From positions 1 to 11,926 of the forward strand of contig WRJU01000214.1 of the NCBI GenBank assembly GCA_009778425.1: DNA of 11,926 nt, read 5' to 3'. The notes below the pieces were generated by a model, which saw nothing but the letters and a program-made list of their open reading frames with translations, was not told where the DNA came from and ran no database searches. This document shows positions 1-5,531 of this stretch, piece after piece. Each line of letters opens with the position of its first letter. The stretch's first letter is position 1. Made by a program: the position numbers and the translations under genes. The stretch is from Pseudomonadota bacterium (GTDB lineage: Bacteria; Pseudomonadota; Gammaproteobacteria; Burkholderiales; Rhodocyclaceae).

Positions 1-644
1 AGGACGGAGGCGACGACCATGTCGATGATGATGAAGGGGATGAAGACGATGAAGCCGATCTGGAAGGCGGTTTTGATCTCGGAGGTGACGTAGGCGGGAA
101 TGATGACGCGCATCGGCAAGTCCTCGGGCTTGTCGACCCGTTCGATTTTTGCCATTTCGGTGAAGAGGGAGAGGTCGGAAGAGCGCACCTGATGGAGCAT
201 GAAGTCGCGTAGGGGGACGGTGGCGCGATCCAGTGCCTGACCGATGTCGATGCTGCCTTCGGACATGGGTTTGTAGGCGTCGGTGTAGACCCGATCCACG
301 ACCGGGGACATGATGAAGAAGGTGAGAAAGAGCGCCAGCCCGAGCAATACCTGATTGGGGGGCGAGGTCTGGGTTCCCATTGCCTGGCGCATGAGGGCGA
401 AGACGATGATGATGCGCACGAAGCTCGTCATCATCAGCACCATCGCGGGGATGAAGCTCAACAACGTGAGCAGCAGCAGGGTTTGCACGGGCAGACTGTA
501 GAGCGTGCCGCCGCCGGGCGCGGGCGTGGTGGTCAGCGCGGGTAGCCCAGGGAGGTCGAGGCCGATTTCCTGCGCGCCGACGATTGAGGGGAGCGCGGCA
601 AGCAGACAGGCGAGGGCAGGAGGAAGAAGTGTTTTAGCCCGCAT
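1..644 (-). CDS. fliP: FliP, flagellar type III export gate protein (partial, C-terminus cut by window edge)
   Basis: FliP forms, with FliQ and FliR, the inner-membrane export gate through which flagellar rod, hook and filament subunits are secreted. About 214 of the usual ~245-250 residues are present; the end is missing because the gene runs off position 1. The start ATG at 642-644 is followed by a cleavable signal peptide (MRAKTLLPPALACLLAALPS, probable cut after IVGA), as is normal for FliP. Conserved blocks follow: a hydrophobic helix with LLTLLSFIPAMVLMMTSF, then RIIIVFALMRQAMGTQ, PPNQVLLGLALFLTFFIMSP, then IPAYVTSEIKTAFQIGF and FIPFIIIDMVVASV, all typical of the family. It overlaps the end of fliO by 11 bp, so translation is probably coupled. 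The downstream neighbour is expected to be fliQ. Identification is very secure from sequence pattern. Confidence 0.97.
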   Translation of the reverse strand, partial: MRAKTLLPPALACLLAALPSIVGAQEIGLDLPGLPALTTTPAPGGGTLYSLPVQTLLLLTLLSFIPAMVLMMTSFVRIIIVFALMRQAMGTQTSPPNQVLLGLALFLTFFIMSPVVDRVYTDAYKPMSEGSIDIGQALDRATVPLRDFMLHQVRSSDLSLFTEMAKIERVDKPEDLPMRVIIPAYVTSEIKTAFQIGFIVFIPFIIIDMVVASV

Positions 645-1095
645 TGCGACGGCCTTTCAATGCTTGGGCCAGTCGGTTGGCGAAGGATGCGGCGAGGCTG
701 GAAACGGTTCCGGATTCGACGGGAGGCGCGGTGGGCGCGAGCGGCAGTTCGCCGCGCTCGAACACATGCAGGGCGCGCACATTGTTCGGGGTGACGCCGA
801 GCATGAGGATTTTTTCGCCCACTTCGAGCAATACCACTTTTTCACGCGGCCCGACTGCCGTGACGCCGAGGATGCGCAGGAGCCCGTTGCCTCGGATGGG
901 AGAAGAAAAACGTTTCAGCAGCCAGACGGAGGCGGCAAGGATGCCGAATACGAGCGCAAGCCCGAAAAGCATTTGCCCGAGACCGGCAAGCGGGTCGGGG
1001 ATGGCGGGCGCATCCGTAGCGGCCTGACAAAGGCCGGAAAAGCTTGCGAGCGCGGCGGGCAGTGCGCTCGGAAGGGAAACGGGCGGTGGTTTCAT
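634..1095 (-). CDS. fliO: FliO, flagellar export gate assembly protein
   Basis: FliO is a small bitopic membrane protein that helps assemble and stabilise the FliP ring of the flagellar export gate. The 153-residue product has a signal-like N-terminus (residues 1-26, ending CQA), one strong membrane helix at about 39-60 (LGQMLFGLALVFGILAASVW), a basic boundary KRFSS, and a cytoplasmic domain with the family pattern LRILGVTAVGPREKVVLLEVGEKILMLGVT (written here as consecutive short blocks, residues 73-102). The C-terminal tail carries a short amphipathic stretch ending RLAQALKGRR. The start at 1093-1095 has an AGGCGAG-like ribosome site just upstream. It lies 26 bp after fliN and overlaps fliP by 11 bp, in the normal fliNOP order. 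FliO is poorly conserved in general, so position in the operon adds weight to the call. Confidence 0.93.
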   Translation of the reverse strand: MKPPPVSLPSALPAALASFSGLCQAATDAPAIPDPLAGLGQMLFGLALVFGILAASVWLLKRFSSPIRGNGLLRILGVTAVGPREKVVLLEVGEKILMLGVTPNNVRALHVFERGELPLAPTAPPVESGTVSSLAASFANRLAQALKGRRNAG

Positions 1096-1121
1096 CGCAG
1101 TCTCGCCTGGGCAGTGCTGGC

Positions 1122-1709
1122 TTAGTGGTGGAGTTTGCGCATGCGTTCGGCGGGGGTGATGATGTCGGTGAGCCGTATTCCGAATTTGTCATTGACGACG
1201 ACGACTTCGCCCTGCGCGATCAGGGTTCCGTTGACCAGTACATCCATCGGTTCCCCGGCAAGGCCGTCGAGCTCCACGACGGAACCGTGCGCCAGTTGCA
1301 GCAGGTTGCGGATCGTGATCTTGGTGCGCCCGAGTTCGACGGTGATCTGGACGGGAATGTCCAGGATCATGTTGTAGTCGTTGAGTGAACCGGGTTTGTT
1401 TCCTTCACCGAACTCTTCAAAGAGCTGGCTCGCGGGTTTTGCCTGGTAAGGCGAGTTGGCGGCGGCGGCCAGATCGGCGGCAACCTGTTCGGCTTCATGG
1501 TCGACGGCGTTCTCGGCATCAGCCTGCTCCTGCATGGCTGCAGCCCAGTCGTCCTCGTTGATGTCACCATCGTCTGCTTGCGTTGTGTCGGCAGCCTGTT
1601 CCTGCTCCTGCATGGCCGCAGCCCAATCGTCCTCGCCGACCGGGGTTTCGGCAGTATCTGGCGTGTCGGCTTCGGCAATATCCGGGGTCTCGTTGTCGTC
1701 ATCAGCCAT
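1122..1709 (-). CDS. fliN: FliN, flagellar motor switch protein with duplicated N-terminal acidic motif
   Basis: FliN forms the bottom of the C-ring with FliM; it takes part in direction switching and in docking the FliH/FliI export machinery. The C-terminal SpoA domain (about residues 110-195) is canonical: LDIPVQITVELGRTKITI, then GSVVELDGLAGEPMDVLVNG, then LIAQGEVVVVNDKFGIRLTD and IITPAERMRKL. At 195 aa it is longer than E. coli FliN (137 aa) because the N-terminus is an extended acidic, Ala/Gln-rich region. In it the 11-residue motif EDDWAAAMQEQ occurs twice exactly, at residues 26-36 and 52-62. E. coli FliN has a single related stretch (DDLWADALNEQ) near its N-terminus. The ATG at 1707-1709 has a perfect AGGAGG ribosome site (1718-1723) and overlaps the fliM stop by 8 bp. 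Confidence 0.97.
   Translation of the reverse strand: MADDDNETPDIAEADTPDTAETPVGEDDWAAAMQEQEQAADTTQADDGDINEDDWAAAMQEQADAENAVDHEAEQVAADLAAAANSPYQAKPASQLFEEFGEGNKPGSLNDYNMILDIPVQITVELGRTKITIRNLLQLAHGSVVELDGLAGEPMDVLVNGTLIAQGEVVVVNDKFGIRLTDIITPAERMRKLHH
1522..1635 (-). repeat. Direct repeat inside fliN (two 36-bp copies, 78-bp period)
   Basis: Positions 1522-1557 and 1600-1635 match at 33 of 36 bases. The offset is 78 bp (26 codons), so the repeat stays in frame and encodes EDDWAAAMQEQ twice with the flanking bases. The sequence between the copies (encoding EQAADTTQADDGDIN) does not obviously match what follows the other copy, so the repeated part is the motif rather than the full 26-residue period. 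Two of the three mismatches are synonymous third-position changes inside the motif, so the protein repeat is better kept than the DNA, which suggests selection on the motif. Confidence 0.9.
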
Positions 1710-2712
1710 TTTGTTGGCCTCCTGCCAGCATGTTGAGGGGTTCGGAGCTGCCGATCATTTTCTCGACCATGATGGCGTATTGGCGATTACGGCTTCCGGA
1801 ATGGCATTCGAGCACGGGGACCCCCTCGATTTCGGCTTCCAGGAATTGGGGGACGTTGAGCGGGATCACGTCGCCGGCGCGCATATTGACGATGTCGCGC
1901 AGAGTCGCCCTGGTCGTGCCGAGATTGCAGACGAGTTCGACTTCCGCGCCCTGCAATTCCTGGGACAGCATCGTGACCCAGCGTTTGTCCTGGGTGAGAT
2001 GGTCGCTTTGCATCGTCGAATAGAGCAGGTCGCGGATCGGCTCCAGCATCGAGTAGGGAAAGCAGATGTGCATGTCGGACTGTATATCGCCCATTTCCAG
2101 CGTGAAGCTGGCTGCGATGACGATCTCGGAAGGCGTGGCGATGTTGGCGAACTGCGAGTTCATTTCCGAGCGCACATATTCGAGTTCGAGATGAAAGACC
2201 GGCCCCCACGACTTGCTATATTCGGTGAACACCACATGGAGCAGCCCTTGGATGATGCGCTGCTCGGTGGGCGTGAAGTCCCGGCCTTCCACCCGTGTCT
2301 GAAATCGCCCGTTGCCGCCGAACATGCTGTCGATGACGGTGAAGACGAGCTTGGGGTTGAACACGACCAGTCCGGTTCCGCGCAGCGGTTTGGCGAGAAC
2401 CAGGTTGAGATTGGTGGGCACGACCAGGTTGCGCACGAATTCGGCGTATTTTTGCACCTTGATCGGACCGACCGAAATTTCGACGTTGCGGCGCATGTAG
2501 TTGAAGAGGCCGACTCGCAGGTAACGCGCGAAACGTTCGTTGATGAGTTCCATCGTGGGCATGCGCCCGCGAACGATGCGCTCCTGGGTGGCCATGTTGT
2601 AGGAGCGCACGCCCCCCTGTTCTTCTTCTTCGTGGGAGGGTTCATCAGTCTCTCCGTTGACGCCGCGCAGCAGCGCGTCAACTTCTTCCTGGGAGAGAAA
2701 ATCCGAGGACAT
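1702..2712 (-). CDS. fliM: FliM, flagellar motor switch protein
   Basis: FliM is the middle C-ring protein: it binds phosphorylated CheY, contacts FliG above and FliN below, and sets rotation direction. All three parts are visible in 336 residues. The N-terminal CheY-binding peptide is LSQEEVDALLRGV (residues 6-18), followed by an acidic linker. The CheC-like middle domain spans about 40-235, with the FliG-contact loop around DSMFGGNGRF (128-137). The C-terminal SpoA domain spans about 240-325, with LSQELQGAEVELVCNLG and LEAEIEGVPVLECHSGSRNR. Length matches the family (about 330-335). The ATG at 2710-2712 lies 12 bp after fliL; the ribosome site is weak, so coupling with fliL is likely. The stop overlaps the fliN start by 8 bp. 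The presence of the CheY-binding peptide implies a chemotaxis system elsewhere in the genome. Confidence 0.98.
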   Translation of the reverse strand: MSSDFLSQEEVDALLRGVNGETDEPSHEEEEQGGVRSYNMATQERIVRGRMPTMELINERFARYLRVGLFNYMRRNVEISVGPIKVQKYAEFVRNLVVPTNLNLVLAKPLRGTGLVVFNPKLVFTVIDSMFGGNGRFQTRVEGRDFTPTEQRIIQGLLHVVFTEYSKSWGPVFHLELEYVRSEMNSQFANIATPSEIVIAASFTLEMGDIQSDMHICFPYSMLEPIRDLLYSTMQSDHLTQDKRWVTMLSQELQGAEVELVCNLGTTRATLRDIVNMRAGDVIPLNVPQFLEAEIEGVPVLECHSGSRNRQYAIMVEKMIGSSEPLNMLAGGQQNG

Positions 2713-2724
2713 GGCCTTGTCTCG

Positions 2725-3315
2725 TCATTGAACGATGAAGGAAATGAACAGTACGCCCTGGACGGGACCAAGCGGAGCCTGTGTCTCCGGAGTTCCGGGC
2801 GGGGGATGGGGGACGCCGAACATGGTATTGAGCCCTCTCAGTATCTCGTTTTGCACCGTTTCGTGGCTCATGTCGTCCTGTACATCCTGAAGGGTTTTCG
2901 AAGTCAGTATCAGATTGATGCGGTTGCGTATTTCCGGCATCCAGCCCTTGAGCGCCTCGGCAGTTTTCTGGTCACTGACCCTCAGGGAAATATCTGTCTG
3001 CAAATAGTGGTTGTCTTCGTTTTCCCTGGCGCGCAGGTTGACGGTGAAGGGGTCCAGTTGGACGAATATTGGTGGTTTGCTGAGGTCGACCGCAGAGGTA
3101 AATGTCGGCGCGGGGGCTGCAGAAGGAGGCGAAACTGCGGGAGCTTCATGGCTGGCAGCAGCATTTCCACCCGCGCCTTTTTTCATCATCAGCAGCGCGC
3201 CGACCCCTATAACCGTGAGGATGAGGATGAGCACTGCGACCAGCAGGATGATGAGCAACAGTTTGCTGCTACGTTTGGCGGGCGTGGGGGCGGAAACGGG
3301 AGTTTCTGCTGCCAT
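2725..3315 (-). CDS. fliL: FliL, flagellar basal body-associated protein
   Basis: FliL surrounds or supports the MotAB stator units at the inner membrane and affects torque and swarming. The product (196 aa) has a short basic cytoplasmic N-terminus, one membrane helix at about 19-44 (LLLIILLVAVLILILTVIGV), then a Pro/Ala-rich linker (about 49-75) and the periplasmic domain with PPIFVQLDPFTVNL, YLQTDISLRV, MPEIRNRINLILTSKT. It ends in the hydrophobic beta-strand GVLFISFIVQ that is usual for FliL. A Pro-rich insertion (PHPPPGTPETQAPLGP, about 169-184) precedes that last strand. It is longer than E. coli FliL (154 aa) owing to the linker and this insertion. The start ATG at 3313-3315 has a good AAGGAG site at 3324-3329. 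It heads the closely spaced fliLMNOP run. Confidence 0.96.
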   Translation of the reverse strand: MAAETPVSAPTPAKRSSKLLLIILLVAVLILILTVIGVGALLMMKKGAGGNAAASHEAPAVSPPSAAPAPTFTSAVDLSKPPIFVQLDPFTVNLRARENEDNHYLQTDISLRVSDQKTAEALKGWMPEIRNRINLILTSKTLQDVQDDMSHETVQNEILRGLNTMFGVPHPPPGTPETQAPLGPVQGVLFISFIVQ

Positions 3316-3340
3316 GATCGATTCTCCTTTTCTACGCCTG

Positions 3341-3368
3341 ATTATCGTCGGCTTGCGTCTTCCTCCAA
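3341..3368 (-). promoter_or_regulatory. Possible sigma-70-type promoter upstream of fliL
   Basis: Read on the minus strand, TTGGAG (3363-3368) and GATAAT (3341-3346) are separated by 16 bp. The -10 matches the consensus at 5 of 6 positions and the -35 at 3 of 6. Transcription would begin around 3334, leaving a short leader that contains the AAGGAG ribosome site of fliL. The -10 area also reads GACGATAA, which is 7 of 8 to the sigma-28 -10 consensus GCCGATAA, but I see no TAAA-type -35 at the right distance. This is a weak pattern match only. Confidence 0.25.
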
Positions 3369-3380
3369 GCGTGGAAAAGT

Positions 3381-3395
3381 GGGGCGTAGCGCCCC
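3381..3395. other. Small hairpin in the fliK-fliL interval
   Basis: GGGGCG-TAG-CGCCCC is a perfect 6-bp stem with a 3-nt loop, 14 bp beyond the fliK stop codon. On the transcribed (minus) strand the bases that follow are ACTTTTCC, so there is a short T-run but not a classical U-tract. It could weaken read-through from fliK into fliL or stabilise the fliK mRNA end; a real terminator is uncertain. Confidence 0.35.
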
Positions 3396-3408
3396 TTATT
3401 CATTCGCT

Positions 3409-4863
3409 TCAGGCGAAAGTGTCGACCAGCCCATTATCCAGCCGCGACCAGCTCGTGACCGTGATAGCCGTGGCATCTCCGTCACTGCCGCCGTCATGAG
3501 CATCGAGTGTGCGCATGTCTGCGCGATGGGTGTTTTCGCCGTCCTGTGCCCGGCCTTCGGCGGAAGTGTTCACGTTGGCTTCTCCAAGGCTGATCCCCGC
3601 CTGCGCGAGCAATTCGCGCAGGCGGGGCATGGCCTGTTCCAGCGCCTCGCGCGCGGACTGCGAGGAAGCCAGAAACTGAGCCGTGCCTTGATCGCCGTTG
3701 AGATGAATCGAGACTTCAACCTTACCAAGGAGGGGGGGAGTAAGGATGAGTTCGGCACGGCTTTCGGCACGGCCCAGCATCCACATGACACGGTTGCCGA
3801 CTTCTTCGGCCCAGGCTCTTTGTCCTGCGCCTGACGGGATGGTGAATTGGGGCAAGGTCGCGCCCGCCTGTGTCGGCATCCGAGGCGGGTTCAGCATGGA
3901 AATTTCTCTGGCGTCCAAAGTGATTCCGGGCGGGGCGGTTCGCGCGTCGCCGCCTTCACGTAGAGCCAGGGAGATCGAGGCCGCATTGGCGGCGTTTATA
4001 ACCATGTCTGGTGTAGTGGCATTGATCCGCGCCAGATGATCAACACTCGTACCGGATGGCGCGGCGGCGATATTGGTAGCCGGATGCCGGGAGGCGCGCC
4101 CTGTGGACATGGCCGATGCGTCCGGGTTTGTCCCTTGAGCGCCGTTGCTATCGTTGCCGCTGTCGGCATCGCTTTCCATGCCCGTGCCGGTTTGCATAGC
4201 TCTATCCGCAGAAGTTGCGGCTTCCGCACCAGGCATGTCGGGATGCCGGGAATGCACCATGTCGCGCGTGGGCGCGGGCGTTTCTGCGCCGGATTCATTC
4301 CCGATGGCGTCTTTCGCGATTTCACCGGCAATTCCGTTCAGCAGGACGGCAATCGTTGCCGGTAAATCTGGCGAAATTGTGGCATCTGCAAGTGGTGGGT
4401 GTTGGGCTTGGATGGGCTGCCCGGTTGGTGCAATGTTTTCGGAAGCTCCTTCTTTTTCGCCGCTTTCAGCGGGTTTGCCGGTATCGGCGTTGGCTTGTCG
4501 GAAGTGGGCGGTGTCTCGCGTTTCGGTTTGCCGTTTCACAGTTTGCCCGGTCTCGGGCGTGCCGTTTGTGTGCGTGGGTTCTTGTGATGGGCGCGGGGGC
4601 CTGGAGGCGGGAGCGGTAGAGTTGCCAGGAGTATGCACGGTTTCGGGAGGGGAGGCTGTACGTGTGGGCGCAGGGCGGGTGTCCGTCAGCGGAGGGATTT
4701 CCGGGGTTCGGGCGTCAATGTTGCCTTGTATCTGCCCGCGCAGAAGGTCGGAAAAACTGAGATTGAGCGCGCCATTGGCGGCGGCATTGCGGCTGCTGTC
4801 AGAATTTGCCGCCGCGTTGGAAGCGGAGAGATTCAGCGCGCCGCTGGAAACCGGAGTGGCCAT
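3409..4863 (-). CDS. fliK: FliK, flagellar hook-length control protein
   Basis: FliK is a secreted molecular ruler: it is exported during hook growth and its C-terminal domain acts on FlhB to switch export from hook to filament subunits. The 484-residue product has the expected layout. The N-terminal two thirds is low-complexity, rich in Ala, Thr, Pro, Ser and Gly and probably disordered. The compact C-terminal domain is at about 345-440, with WAEEVGNRVMWML, the key LILTPPLLGKVEVSIHLNG block, and LRELLAQAGISLGEANV. I chose ATG 4861-4863 over a longer reading that would start at a TTG (4903-4905), because the TTG falls inside the sigma-54 promoter core. The ribosome site is weak (AAGGGCAAG). 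The extreme N-terminus has a small internal repeat, GALNLS at residues 8-13 and 31-36. FliK is variable across species, but the C-terminal domain and location make the call firm. Confidence 0.95.
   Translation of the reverse strand: MATPVSSGALNLSASNAAANSDSSRNAAANGALNLSFSDLLRGQIQGNIDARTPEIPPLTDTRPAPTRTASPPETVHTPGNSTAPASRPPRPSQEPTHTNGTPETGQTVKRQTETRDTAHFRQANADTGKPAESGEKEGASENIAPTGQPIQAQHPPLADATISPDLPATIAVLLNGIAGEIAKDAIGNESGAETPAPTRDMVHSRHPDMPGAEAATSADRAMQTGTGMESDADSGNDSNGAQGTNPDASAMSTGRASRHPATNIAAAPSGTSVDHLARINATTPDMVINAANAASISLALREGGDARTAPPGITLDAREISMLNPPRMPTQAGATLPQFTIPSGAGQRAWAEEVGNRVMWMLGRAESRAELILTPPLLGKVEVSIHLNGDQGTAQFLASSQSAREALEQAMPRLRELLAQAGISLGEANVNTSAEGRAQDGENTHRADMRTLDAHDGGSDGDATAITVTSWSRLDNGLVDTFA
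4759..4842 (-). repeat. Short direct repeat at the 5' end of fliK
   Basis: Positions 4759-4773 and 4828-4842 match at 14 of 15 bases, offset by 69 bp (23 codons, in frame). They encode the two GALNLS segments of the FliK N-terminus; the residues NAAAN also recur nearby. It could be a trace of an old in-frame duplication in the export-signal region or chance in a low-complexity protein. Confidence 0.6.
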
Positions 4864-4900
4864 GATCTTGCCCTTGTCTGCATGTGTTCCATGCTGTTGA

Positions 4901-4916
4901 AGCAAGGCATGTGCCA
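4901..4916 (-). promoter_or_regulatory. Sigma-54 (RpoN) -24/-12 promoter for fliK
   Basis: On the minus strand the sequence reads TGGCAC-ATGCC-TTGCT. This matches the sigma-54 consensus TGGCAC-N5-TTGC(A/T) at every defined base, and the GG and GC dinucleotides are separated by exactly 10 bp as required. Transcription would start near 4890, about 27 nt upstream of the fliK ATG. Sigma-54 promoters need a bacterial enhancer-binding activator; in flagellar systems this is usually a FleQ/FlrC-type protein, not seen in this window. I did not identify an activator site. In Pseudomonas and Vibrio, sigma-54 drives many mid-hierarchy flagellar genes, so the context agrees. Confidence 0.75.
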
Positions 4917-4949
4917 GGGGAGGGCGGTTGAGACATTCTGAGCTCCCTG

Positions 4950-4964
4950 TCGGGAATTCCCCGA
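4950..4964. other. Small palindrome just after fliJ
   Basis: GGGAATTCCC is a perfect 10-bp palindrome (4952-4961), and a TCGGG/CCCGA stem can form around it (4950-4954 with 4960-4964). It is 7 bp beyond the fliJ stop and precedes the fliK promoter. There is no U-tract after it on the minus strand, so it is not a convincing intrinsic terminator; an mRNA-end structure is possible. Confidence 0.25.
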
Positions 4965-4970
4965 TACGGC

Positions 4971-5423
4971 TCAGGAAATATCCTCGTGATGGTCGCGGAA
5001 TTTGCGGCTGGCGTGTTCATCGCTGGCGCGCTGTTCCTGGCGTGATGTCTTGCGGGCGAGTTCGCTCTGAAAGCGCTGCGAAAGGGTGTCGAAGGCGCGT
5101 ACCTTGGTGTGCTGCTCCACCCATTGTTGTTGCCCCTGAGAGGTGTCCAGGCGCGATTGCTTCACGACCTGCTGTTGAGTTTCAATAGCTTCGTCGATAC
5201 GGTTGAGGAAATTGGTGTAATTGCGCATCGCCTCGGAACCGATGCCGCTACGCGCCGCTTCGATAAAACGCCCGCTGTATTCGCTACGGTATCCCTGGAG
5301 CAGTTCCAGTTTTTGCTGGCTGCTGCGCTCAGAAGCAATCAGTTCTCCGAGTTCACGTGTAACCTCATCCATGCGGGTATTGGCGAGGTCGAGCAGGGGC
5401 TGGAGAGGGAATTTTTCGGACAT
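4971..5423 (-). CDS. fliJ: FliJ, flagellar export chaperone/ATPase coiled-coil stalk
   Basis: FliJ is a small, coiled-coil cytoplasmic protein that sits in the FliI ATPase hexamer like the gamma subunit of F1, contacts FlhA and helps recycle export chaperones. The product is 150 aa (E. coli FliJ is 147). It starts MSEKFPLQPLLDLANTRMDE, the usual family opening, and is almost entirely helical with heptad-like charged/Gln-rich stretches (RELGELIASERSSQQKLELL; FLNRIDEAIETQQQVVKQS; WVEQHTKVRAFDTLSQRF). I chose ATG 5421-5423 rather than a TTG 84 bp upstream (5505-5507), because homologues begin here. The ribosome site is weak. The 108 bp upstream contains a TACAAT hexamer (5454-5459, minus strand) but no good -35. 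The usual upstream partner fliI is absent; a sugar-nucleotide dehydratase gene is there instead. Confidence 0.93.
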   Translation of the reverse strand: MSEKFPLQPLLDLANTRMDEVTRELGELIASERSSQQKLELLQGYRSEYSGRFIEAARSGIGSEAMRNYTNFLNRIDEAIETQQQVVKQSRLDTSQGQQQWVEQHTKVRAFDTLSQRFQSELARKTSRQEQRASDEHASRKFRDHHEDIS

Positions 5424-5531
5424 CGGGAACCGCCCGGATTGAAGACACACCTCATTGTAGTGAGCGCGGGTGGCAGCGACCCTTCCCGATTTCACACTGC
5501 CGCACAAACGAGATTCTTGCCCGTGTGTTCG

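Noticed and set aside
1456..3834. Very long open frame on the plus strand (792 codons) across fliN, fliM, fliL and part of fliK
   Set aside because: It lies antisense to four well-recognised flagellar genes; GC-rich third positions remove stops from the opposite frame. Its translation shows no domain pattern and is low-complexity at its start.
4864..4905. Upstream TTG start extending FliK by 14 residues
   Set aside because: The TTG lies inside the -12 element of the sigma-54 promoter and upstream of its expected transcription start, so it could not be on that mRNA; the ATG at 4863 gives a normal N-terminus.
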